Positions 6,955 through 13,347 of a DNA stretch of 13,883 bases are shown here, piece after piece; positions within the stretch are counted from its first letter, which is position 1, and every line of letters begins with the position of its first letter. A program made the position numbers and the translations under genes. This DNA comes from Trichomonas tenax (lineage: Eukaryota; Parabasalia; Trichomonadida; Trichomonadidae): NCBI GenBank assembly GCA_023091735.1, contig JALKBU010001246.1, positions 1 to 13,883 on the forward strand, written 5' to 3'. The notes under the pieces were generated by a model. The model was not told the origin of the DNA, ran no database searches, and saw only the letters and a list, made by a program, of their open reading frames with translations.

Positions 6955-8124
6955 TTACATTTCTTTCATTGTTTGATTGTTGCAGAAATTGAAATTGTAT
7001 TTATTTGAATGTACATCATAAGTCTTTTTAATGAAAGTAATGTTTTCACCGTCAATTCTTCGAATAACTTTTGACAAATCAGCAACGACTTCATTTTGCA
7101 TTTTGTACATTTTCTTTTCAGCCTTGCTAATAATAGTGTTTAAATCAAAATCCTCGGATAAATCGATATCAAATCTAAGAGGTTTATTTTGAATTAATGG
7201 GTTGATGGCTTGATCGTAATATTCTTTTTGATGAATTCTTAAAATCTTTGCCAAAACAAAAGGTGATGTATAAAGATTTGCATAACGTTTTCTCGATTGT
7301 TCAAAATGAATTTTTGCGCTATCTGTTAATTTGCAGTGATCATAAACATTGTTGTAAGCTTCCTCGATGAAACGAGAAGGTAATGAATTGATTGCTTGAA
7401 ACAGTGTAAAATGTGTCACTTCTTTGTCGATTGTCATACTTGCAGCATCATTATGTACTTCAAAATCATAAAGTCCGTCAACTAATGCTTGAGCAAGTTG
7501 GTCAGACACATCAACACCTTCATGCTTTTCAACAATTGTTTTTATTTCTTGGTTGTTCTTTATTTGAAACTTTATGTTCAAATTGGAAAGAACATCGTTT
7601 ACACTTCTTGACAGCTTGCAATCATAACTTCCGCGAACGAATGAATAAGAACAAATTGGTTCAGTAGCATTCTTACGAACCATTGAATTAGCGGCAACAA
7701 CTAATGACTTTTTCGTTTCATCAAATGAAGTCATCAAATCAATGTCGAAATCAGAACAAGAATAACATTTAATCATTCTGTTTGAAGTAGCAGCAAATAA
7801 ATCGGTGTTGCAGTAAATATGAAGACCACCTGATGCAGTCTTAATAATAACATCGACGTCTGAAAGTCTGTTTAATATATCGTTTCGAATTAATTCCTTT
7901 TGTTCCTCCTTATAACTTTTGTTTATATCAATGTCAATAATTGAAAGGTTTGAAATCTTGTTTACTAAAAGAGCAAAACCTGTTTTCCTACATTTTCCGC
8001 CGTCGTATTTCAAATAATTGTTCAACTCAACAGTGTTGTCCCACATTCTTTCACTTAACGTTTGCGAATTTAAAAGCGGGTTGAACAAGTGGTCGAAACT
8101 TATAGTGTTGTCTTTCGTTGTCAT
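6955..8124 (-). CDS. Archaeo-eukaryotic primase (prim-pol) domain, N-terminal part of an interrupted primase-helicase
   Basis: This half would make primers for DNA synthesis. The AEP signatures are in order: metal-binding DID at residues 64-66 (SIIDIDINKS), the nucleotide-binding TASGGLHIY at 96-104, and a third motif at 127-147 (DIDLM, then VVAANS). These are the marks of the prim-pol domain fused to SF3 helicases in virophages, PLVs and related replicons. Residues 230-370 form a helical linker leading to the helicase. The ATG at 8124 follows a clear T-rich element. The frame stops at TAA 6955-6957; beyond it 18 open codons reach the helicase ATG in the same frame. Known relatives are single chains, so I read the stop as a nonsense change. 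The 50-bp gap to the polymerase gene upstream suggests adjacent but separately promoted genes. Confidence 0.8.
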   Translation of the reverse strand: MTTKDNTISFDHLFNPLLNSQTLSERMWDNTVELNNYLKYDGGKCRKTGFALLVNKISNLSIIDIDINKSYKEEQKELIRNDILNRLSDVDVIIKTASGGLHIYCNTDLFAATSNRMIKCYSCSDFDIDLMTSFDETKKSLVVAANSMVRKNATEPICSYSFVRGSYDCKLSRSVNDVLSNLNIKFQIKNNQEIKTIVEKHEGVDVSDQLAQALVDGLYDFEVHNDAASMTIDKEVTHFTLFQAINSLPSRFIEEAYNNVYDHCKLTDSAKIHFEQSRKRYANLYTSPFVLAKILRIHQKEYYDQAINPLIQNKPLRFDIDLSEDFDLNTIISKAEKKMYKMQNEVVADLSKVIRRIDGENITFIKKTYDVHSNKYNFNFCNNQTMKEM

Positions 8125-8150
8125 TTGATAGAAAATAAAAAAACAAAAAT
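8125..8150 (-). promoter_or_regulatory. T-rich upstream element of the primase-helicase gene
   Basis: On the minus strand it is ATTTTTGTTTTTTTATTTTC followed by TATCAA and the ATG. It holds a run of seven T about 12 bases before the start and lies in the 50-bp gap after the polymerase stop. Confidence 0.45.
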
Positions 8151-8174
8151 ATCAAAAGTCAAAAACAGTGTTTT

Positions 8175-9494
8175 TCATTTCATGCTTTTAACATTATTGA
8201 CGAAGTCGTCATAATCGACCTCTTTCTTTGACACGTGATAAATCTTTTTACCGTCGATAGTTGTAGCAACGTACAAACGATTTGATTTAATAGCAATTTC
8301 AGAAAATATCTTATCAACTTTGAACTTGCCTAGTTCGTCAGGACTGATTAAACCTAATGAATTGAGTACATCATAACCTTCTTCATTCGTCAATATCGCA
8401 TCGATGTTTTCATAAAAGACAGGAACTAATGTTTTCACGGAATCGAAAAATTTGTTATATTCATTCAAAACACTTCTTGCAAATTGAGGGAATGTGAAAT
8501 TTTCGACGTAACCGTTAATTGAATTAACGAAACCTGCTTCATTGTTCATGTAATTATATTTTAACACGTACGAACCGAAGCGTTGAATGTAATTGTCGAC
8601 CTTTTGTACATATTTGTTTTTAATGATTCGAGGTTTTGATATCGAATACCCCCAAGTTGAATTCATAATGAACTTCAATGTTGTTGCAAGCTTTTGATTA
8701 CCTTCTCGTTTTGCATTGATTCGGATATCGTATAACATCTTTATTACATCATTGATCCTATAATTTGCGGATGTAAATTGTCCGTTTTCGTTAGGCTTTC
8801 CTGTTTCGATGTATTTCACAAAATTCATGTAAGCGCCATTGATATCAAGGTAATATAGTTTTTCATTCGAATAAAATGGTTTATCATTAAATGTTCTCGT
8901 CTTTGGGAAGGTAAGTTCGGATCTAATGTCTTTCGCAATCTTCCCACAATATTCGTAAACGTTGTCGTAACATCCTGTTTCATAAAGTATCTTCTGACCA
9001 AGTTCTGAAAATTTATAGTAATCACGAACGTTGATGTGATTCCTGCACGGTAATTTATTGATTGTTTCCTGCAATTCATCAAGTCTAAATTCAATTTCTT
9101 CAGGTTCCGGATCGTAACCGAACAGCTTCTTCGTGGGACTGACACGGTTTTCACGAATGTGTTTATTTAATTTTTTATCACAAATGATTAAAGGTCTGAA
9201 TGAATTTTCACATATAAAATCATTTGATTCATTGTTTTTGTACGAAGAAATGAGGTCTAACACCTTCTTTTCTGATATTTCTGCGAGTAATTGTTCATCC
9301 AGCAACTTCTTTATGACTTTGAATATTGACATCGGACGTTTAGAATAAGGGGTAAGAACTGTTCTATCAAGCATGTAATGATCAAATGCAATAAGTAGTT
9401 TTAACTTCTTTTCAGCGTGTTCATTATATTCTTCATGAGATGTCTTGCCTGTTTCATAGTTTGTAATTATTGACACATTGATTTTTACATTCAT
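8175..9494 (-). CDS. Family B DNA polymerase (viral/organellar class), palm and C-terminal part of an interrupted gene
   Basis: It carries the polymerase core. Motif A is LDINGAY (Asp217), motif B KFIMNSTWG (Lys274, Asn278), motif C YENIDAI (Asp365), and KKIYH at 416-420 is a likely KxY motif. Upstream, GCYDNVYEYCGK (174-185) matches the segment that comes before motif A in the viral class of PolB. Motif C has Asn where the first Asp of YxDTDS is usual, but the metal-binding second Asp is kept, so activity is not excluded. Motifs A and B are only 57 residues apart, shorter than expected for a protein-primed enzyme with a full TPR1 insertion. I find no exonuclease motifs. It ends TGA. The ATG at 9494 lies inside a frame open back to the TAG at 9522-9524, so it is the downstream half of one gene with 9522-10370. 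Confidence 0.8.
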   Translation of the reverse strand: MNVKINVSIITNYETGKTSHEEYNEHAEKKLKLLIAFDHYMLDRTVLTPYSKRPMSIFKVIKKLLDEQLLAEISEKKVLDLISSYKNNESNDFICENSFRPLIICDKKLNKHIRENRVSPTKKLFGYDPEPEEIEFRLDELQETINKLPCRNHINVRDYYKFSELGQKILYETGCYDNVYEYCGKIAKDIRSELTFPKTRTFNDKPFYSNEKLYYLDINGAYMNFVKYIETGKPNENGQFTSANYRINDVIKMLYDIRINAKREGNQKLATTLKFIMNSTWGYSISKPRIIKNKYVQKVDNYIQRFGSYVLKYNYMNNEAGFVNSINGYVENFTFPQFARSVLNEYNKFFDSVKTLVPVFYENIDAILTNEEGYDVLNSLGLISPDELGKFKVDKIFSEIAIKSNRLYVATTIDGKKIYHVSKKEVDYDDFVNNVKSMK

Positions 9495-9521
9495 TAATTT
9501 CGCTAAATGTTTCAGATCTGA

Positions 9522-10370
9522 CTACAAAATGTTTCCTGTCTTAATGACAGAAGTAATTAGTTTCATTTGTTCGGAATCGAATAGTTTTGATGAACGGCAA
9601 GCAGTGATTAAACATGATTCATTCAATATTGAGGATTCAGAGTTATATATACCGTAATCAGAAAGGTCAATGTTTGATTTGTTGATATAGGGGAAATAGC
9701 CTGCATTCCTTCGTGTGCCTTGAATTGACGGAATAAATTCTAAATCAATACTTTCAACATCAACGAGGTTCCCAATCATTGTATTGTCTGAATCTTTGAG
9801 GTCAATGTCGGAATCAAAAAATGCTTGAATCAATAATCCGATAGTGTTTTTGTTTGCATGAGCGTATGAAACATTACCGTATGAATCATGAATTGTAAGT
9901 CTTATATCAGTATCGACTAAATTTGCTGTTTCAATTGCTTTAACAAACCCGTATAATTGTGCAAGTTTCTCTTCATTTTCAAATTTAATGTTTGAATTTT
10001 GTTTCGATTTAATGATAGGGATTACTGCTTTGAATGAATCAAACGCTTGGTGTTGATATTCATCTGACTCATTGCTGAATGATTCATTTTGATTCTCGAC
10101 GAACCTTTCGAATGATGTTTGAGGATCTGAAACGTTGTCATTGATTTGTATATTCATCAAATTTTTGTCGAAATACGGTTGCCTTAATGTTGCTGCACGC
10201 TCTGTTTGATATTTAAGTTGATTGAATGTGATGTTCACATATTTTTCATTACGTTCGTCATATACTCTAATCTTTTCTTTTGTATTTCTGTAAATGAAAT
10301 TGTCTGGAAGAATGTACCCGTATTTAATGAATTGATTTTGTACTATTTGTGCATTAAGTCTCGATGGCAT
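9522..10370 (-). CDS. Family B DNA polymerase, N-terminal part of an interrupted gene
   Basis: 282 codons from an ATG preceded by a run of nine T. Residues 225-257 contain YFPYINKSNIDLSDYGIY and then ESCLITA (Cys253), a pattern I know from the region ahead of the polymerase core in large viral and transposon PolB proteins. In those proteins it continues into an I-x-V segment and a His-Tyr pair; both are found beyond the stop, at the start of the 8175-9494 frame (INV near residue 5, HY at 39-40). This ties the two halves into one protein of about 731 codons broken by TAG. Residues 1-120 are unassigned and may bind DNA or help priming. No DxE exonuclease motif is visible. On its own this fragment could not polymerise. 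Confidence 0.7.
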   Translation of the reverse strand: MPSRLNAQIVQNQFIKYGYILPDNFIYRNTKEKIRVYDERNEKYVNITFNQLKYQTERAATLRQPYFDKNLMNIQINDNVSDPQTSFERFVENQNESFSNESDEYQHQAFDSFKAVIPIIKSKQNSNIKFENEEKLAQLYGFVKAIETANLVDTDIRLTIHDSYGNVSYAHANKNTIGLLIQAFFDSDIDLKDSDNTMIGNLVDVESIDLEFIPSIQGTRRNAGYFPYINKSNIDLSDYGIYNSESSILNESCLITACRSSKLFDSEQMKLITSVIKTGNIL

Positions 10371-10392
10371 TTAGTAGAAAAAAAAATAAAAT
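10371..10392 (-). promoter_or_regulatory. T-rich upstream element of the polymerase gene
   Basis: On the minus strand: ATTTTATTTTTTTTT, then CTACTAA and the ATG at 10370. It is the clearest example in the window of a T run, a 6-7 base spacer and ATG. Confidence 0.45.
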
Positions 10393-10399
10393 TAATATT

Positions 10400-10537
10400 T
10401 TAGCTATACAAGTGTCTGACGTTTTCAGGTAATTCTTCATCAATTTCAGAATTAATTCGTGACATTACATCAATAAAATATATAAGAGTATGTATTGAGG
10501 CAATGAAAACGATTGATATTTCAAAGAACAAGGACAT
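10400..10537 (-). CDS. Small single-span membrane protein, 45 aa
   Basis: An ATG at 10537 opens 45 codons ending TAA at 10400-10402. Residues 3-24 (LFFEISIVFIASIHTLIYFI and on) form one hydrophobic span, and the last 20 residues form a short acidic tail with INSEIDEELPENV. It is preceded by TTTATTTTATTGTTATACAA, similar to the elements before other starts, and it fills what would otherwise be a 190-bp gap between two genes of the same strand. Small membrane proteins of unknown role are common in PLVs and related viruses; a place in a virion membrane or at host membranes is inference. The short length leaves some risk of a chance frame. Confidence 0.5.
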   Translation of the reverse strand: MSLFFEISIVFIASIHTLIYFIDVMSRINSEIDEELPENVRHLYS

Positions 10538-10560
10538 TTGTATAACAATAAAATAAATCA
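10538..10560 (-). promoter_or_regulatory. Upstream element of the 45-aa membrane protein
   Basis: On the minus strand TGATTTATTTTATTGTTATA then CAA and ATG. It begins immediately after the stop of the 158-aa gene; its T run is weaker than in front of the large genes. Confidence 0.3.
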
Positions 10561-11037
10561 TTACATGTCGAACTTTACAGATTTCTTTGATTCAGCAGTG
10601 ACTTGAACGAGTTCACCCTTCATTTCTGATTTAATAACGTCATTGTCTTTGATTTTTTCATAAAGTAACAGATTGTTTAGTTTGCATGTGATTTCATTCT
10701 GTTTTTCATGTAATTCTGATGCAATTTTGTTCACTATTTCCCTCTTCGCTGCGTTGAACAGATTGGTTAATTCATCCGGCAAAATGTTGATAAACTTTTG
10801 CTTTATTGCTTTTGGTAGTTCATTATTGACGAACTTAAATGTAAACCTGTTCAATTCATTATGATGTTTATCGTAACATGTTGCACTGATTGATATAACA
10901 TGATTGTTTAATTTTGTTTTTGCCTTCTTGTCTAAATTAGTTTTTAATGCGTGTGAATATTTAATATCAGTACTGCTGAGATTTTCAAGTTGAAATTCTT
11001 TGATCAAGTAATCCTCGAACGTTGTGAGAGCGGACAT
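10561..11037 (-). CDS. Uncharacterised 158-aa protein
   Basis: The ATG at 11037 starts 158 codons ending TAA directly followed by TGA. Residues 1-30 and 80-135 look helical (EIVNKIASELHEKQNEITCK), with a beta-like stretch at 43-73 (NHVISISATCYDKHHNELNR). It has many Lys and Asn and no signal peptide or membrane span. I do not recognise a family. It is divergent from the packaging ATPase over a 39-bp shared promoter gap, and lies upstream of the replication genes on the same strand. An out-of-frame ATG 7 bases earlier (11044) opens 19 codons and could lower translation if used. Confidence 0.6.
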   Translation of the reverse strand: MSALTTFEDYLIKEFQLENLSSTDIKYSHALKTNLDKKAKTKLNNHVISISATCYDKHHNELNRFTFKFVNNELPKAIKQKFINILPDELTNLFNAAKREIVNKIASELHEKQNEITCKLNNLLLYEKIKDNDVIKSEMKGELVQVTAESKKSVKFDM

Positions 11038-11076
11038 CTTTCATTGCTGATAAAAAATTTTTTTATTATAAATAAA
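11038..11076. promoter_or_regulatory. Divergent promoter region of the ATPase and the 158-aa gene
   Basis: Towards the ATPase it reads AAAAAATTTTTTTATTATAA then ATAAA and an ATG at 11077. Towards the 158-aa gene the same A6T7 tract lies about 20 bases before the start. A single tract therefore seems to serve both directions. Confidence 0.45.
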
Positions 11077-11086
11077 ATGAAGAATT

Positions 11087-11959
11087 TTGAAAAAAGAATT
11101 TAACGCGATTGATGAAGTATTTAATAAAATAATGTCGAAACAAAGAACAGAATTAGAAAATGCAGCAATTAAACCCATTGATGATAAATTACCTTACGCA
11201 CAAAATGGAATTACAGGTTTGATAGCACCGCCCGGTTCAGGTAAGACCTACACGTATTTAAAACTTATTTGTCAGCAGGAGGTATTAAGAGATGACCCAT
11301 TTTTTGAATTAGCTGTTATTTGTTCGACAAGTGCCAAATTTGATAAAACAGTCGAAATGTTTAAAGATGCAATAAAGAAATCAAAACTTGTTTGCGTAAA
11401 AGATTCAGATTTATTGGCATGGCTGAACAAGTACATGCGAAAAATTCTAAAATATAATGCAATGATAAATTATATTAATTCTAATTTCAAAAAGAAAGAT
11501 GACGAAATCGAAAGGGTTTTGTCGAAGCATAGATTTAAAAACAAAAACAAAGAAGTTGAATATCTTTGTTGTAAACTTACCAAATATAATTGGAAGACAT
11601 TCCCTCATCGATGTTTATTGATATTTGATGACTTTGCGAGTCATCCATTAATTCGTTCAAAGGAAACAGAACTATCACGATTACTGAAGAAGTTAAGACA
11701 TTTTAACATCAATGTCATGATTTGTGTACAAACAGCTAAAAGCTTAAGTAAAGACATAAAACGTATATGCACTGACTTTGTACTTTTTCCCGGATTAAGT
11801 GAAGATGATTTCATGAAATTGATGAAAGAATCAATGGCTGGAAAATTTGATCGAAAAGAGCTATGGAATGAATATCAAAAATTAACAAACCAACACGATT
11901 CACTAAGAATTCACATTTACGCAAATAAAGTTTTGATCGTAAGAAACGTTTTAAATTAA
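11087..11959 (+). CDS. A32/FtsK-type genome packaging ATPase
   Basis: It would power entry of viral DNA into the preformed capsid. Numbered from 11087, Walker A is APPGSGKT (47-54), Walker B LLIFDDF (177-183), and the downstream sensor region is MICVQTAKSLSKD (211-223), ending in a VLFPG segment, as in the packaging ATPases of Polintons, PLVs, virophages and large DNA viruses. The length of about 275-290 aa is normal for these. The frame at 11087 begins with TTG. The ATG that follows the promoter (11077) is in another frame and runs into TAA after 8 codons; one base too many in the A run 11090-11095 would explain this. The first in-frame ATG is at 11132, giving 275 aa with all motifs. It meets the minor capsid gene tail to tail, overlapping by 9 bp. 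Confidence 0.85.
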   Translation: MKKEFNAIDEVFNKIMSKQRTELENAAIKPIDDKLPYAQNGITGLIAPPGSGKTYTYLKLICQQEVLRDDPFFELAVICSTSAKFDKTVEMFKDAIKKSKLVCVKDSDLLAWLNKYMRKILKYNAMINYINSNFKKKDDEIERVLSKHRFKNKNKEVEYLCCKLTKYNWKTFPHRCLLIFDDFASHPLIRSKETELSRLLKKLRHFNINVMICVQTAKSLSKDIKRICTDFVLFPGLSEDDFMKLMKESMAGKFDRKELWNEYQKLTNQHDSLRIHIYANKVLIVRNVLN

Positions 11960-12670
11960 TGGCTCTTCATCGACTTCTAATGATTCAACAGTTGCTGATA
12001 AATACATCAGGCAAAGTAATTTTATATCATGAAGGTTTGCATCAACAAGTCTGAATTCAATGTTCGACAATGAATAAACAGGTAAATAAGACGAAAACTC
12101 AATGGTTGAATTAACAATAGGGTAGTTTGCAGTGAATGAATTGTTAATTCTCATCAATATTTTTCTATCACAATATTGTTGCTCTTTGTTTTCATAACAT
12201 TTCGAACCTAAATTAGAAATAATGTATAACACAGGTGTTGAGAGTGTAAGTCCGACAGATATTGCGGTCACTTCTGTTAACGGTTTTGTTGGTAATTGCA
12301 TGTCATAAAATCCTGAAATTATTTTTACATTATAACTCATTGAATTAATCACAAAATGTTTTTCAGATTTAAAACATAATCTTCCCGTAAGATTTACCGA
12401 AACTTCAAGTTTTAAATGTATTATTGAACTCAACAGATCTGCAAATCCTATAGTTGTAATTTCTGAATACTCATCAGTGAAGTAAAACCTTTGCCCATCA
12501 ATTTCAATATAATCATCTGTATCTAATAATATAAAACATGCTTTTGTTGTTAATCCTGTCAATGTTAATTTACACATCGATGAAATAGGAGGCTGTAAAT
12601 TTGTCCGAATAACATTGTAATTATTGGGATCTTTCGATGTAATTGTGTAGCTAATCGTTGATTGTGTCAT
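11951..12670 (-). CDS. Probable minor capsid (penton-like) protein
   Basis: 239 aa from an ATG directly after a T-rich element. The whole chain alternates in beta-strand fashion. The C-terminal part has VLYIISNLGS (147-156), then about 45 residues on a PVYSLSNIEFRLVDAN run (197-212). This order (V-Y-x-x-S-N/D, then Pro-Val-Tyr, then I-x-F-x-L-x-D) is what I know from the penton or minor capsid proteins of Polintons and PLVs, which form the five-fold vertices with a single jelly roll. The place between major capsid and ATPase genes fits. No catalytic motif is present. The assignment rests on pattern memory and gene order rather than on a strong motif, so another capsid-associated beta protein remains possible. 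Confidence 0.6.
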   Translation of the reverse strand: MTQSTISYTITSKDPNNYNVIRTNLQPPISSMCKLTLTGLTTKACFILLDTDDYIEIDGQRFYFTDEYSEITTIGFADLLSSIIHLKLEVSVNLTGRLCFKSEKHFVINSMSYNVKIISGFYDMQLPTKPLTEVTAISVGLTLSTPVLYIISNLGSKCYENKEQQYCDRKILMRINNSFTANYPIVNSTIEFSSYLPVYSLSNIEFRLVDANLHDIKLLCLMYLSATVESLEVDEEPLI

Positions 12671-12689
12671 TTAATAAAAATAAAACATC
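12671..12689 (-). promoter_or_regulatory. T-rich upstream element of the minor capsid gene
   Basis: On the minus strand: GATGTTTTATTTTTATTAA followed by ATG. It occupies the whole gap after the stop of the preceding gene, so gene spacing here is set by the element itself. Confidence 0.45.
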
Positions 12690-13058
12690 TTAGTTTGCGA
12701 CGAGTTTCAATGAAATCTTATGTTCATCCAAAATCTTGATAACATCGGGGAACGAATACTTCAAATTAAATGTTTCATTATTCTTCAATACGTAAATCTT
12801 CTCAATAACATTATATTTGACAGAAGATAGACTGCACCCGATTTCAGGATCAGATTCTTTAAATGAAACTTCATCAGCTGATGTCAACAATTTGATTAAT
12901 TCACTTAAGACATCCCTCGGTGCAACAATGACCTTATTAATGATTAAAGGATTATGTTCAACAAGATTTAACATTATTGATAATGCACGACTGATTGCTT
13001 CTTGTTGCTTCAGTAATGCCTTCAATTCTTCATAATCATTTTTGATATCGTTGAAGCT
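12690..13058 (-). CDS. Uncharacterised protein, C-terminal part of an interrupted gene
   Basis: The frame is open from just after the TAA at 13059-13061 and has no ATG in its first part; the first non-ATG start-like codon is TTG at 13025. It contains an amphipathic helix (DYEELKALLKQQEAISRALS), a mixed central part with NKVIVAPRDVLSELIKLL, and beta-like C-terminal strands ending LKLVAN and TAA. With no ATG, no promoter element and the same frame as 13059-13313, this is best read as the second half of that gene (207 codons plus the stop). Function unknown; its place between major and minor capsid genes suggests a virion or assembly role. Confidence 0.55.
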   Translation of the reverse strand, partial: SFNDIKNDYEELKALLKQQEAISRALSIMLNLVEHNPLIINKVIVAPRDVLSELIKLLTSADEVSFKESDPEIGCSLSSVKYNVIEKIYVLKNNETFNLKYSFPDVIKILDEHKISLKLVAN

Positions 13059-13313
13059 TTATAGTTCCCTCGTTTGATAAGGGTCGTATTGCACTTTTGT
13101 TTCATTCACTTCTTGATTTTGTGGGGTGTTATCTTTTGTCGGAACAATAACAATACCGTCTTCATCAGTGTATGGCTTTCCTATTTCTTTTGAAGGTGAA
13201 ACATTAACAATCACACTTTGTGAATTTGTATTTGACGGTGACTGATTCTTTAAATCAGCAAGAGCCATGAATCCTTTAGTAACAGAAATTAATTTATTCT
13301 TCGGTACACTCAT
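13059..13313 (-). CDS. Uncharacterised protein, N-terminal part of an interrupted gene
   Basis: 84 codons from an ATG that follows a T7 element. The first 22 residues are weakly helical (VTKGFMALADLKN); the remainder is Ser/Thr/Asn/Pro-rich and probably disordered, with short acidic segments (GKPYTDEDGIVIVP). It ends TAA at 13059-13061, and the same frame continues open into the helical region at 12690-13058, where disordered-then-folded architecture would make sense for a capsid-associated or scaffold protein. I do not recognise a family. A genuine 84-aa protein cannot be ruled out, but then the downstream frame would have no start. Confidence 0.55.
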   Translation of the reverse strand: MSVPKNKLISVTKGFMALADLKNQSPSNTNSQSVIVNVSPSKEIGKPYTDEDGIVIVPTKDNTPQNQEVNETKVQYDPYQTREL

Positions 13314-13338
13314 TTAATTAAAGGAAAAAAATAAATAT
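13314..13338 (-). promoter_or_regulatory. T-rich upstream element of the gene beside the capsid gene
   Basis: On the minus strand: ATATTTATTTTTTTCC then TTTAATTAA and the ATG at 13313. It lies in the 34-bp gap after the capsid stop. Confidence 0.45.
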
Positions 13339-13347
13339 TCACAATGT

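Noticed and set aside
7413..7667. 84-codon plus-strand frame
   Set aside because: Antisense shadow of the primase region, with no upstream T-rich element and no recognisable features.
8825..9154. 109-codon minus-strand frame
   Set aside because: It lies wholly inside the polymerase gene in another frame and shows no motif.
12817..13035. 72-codon plus-strand frame
   Set aside because: Antisense to the interrupted gene beside the capsid gene; no promoter element and no motif.
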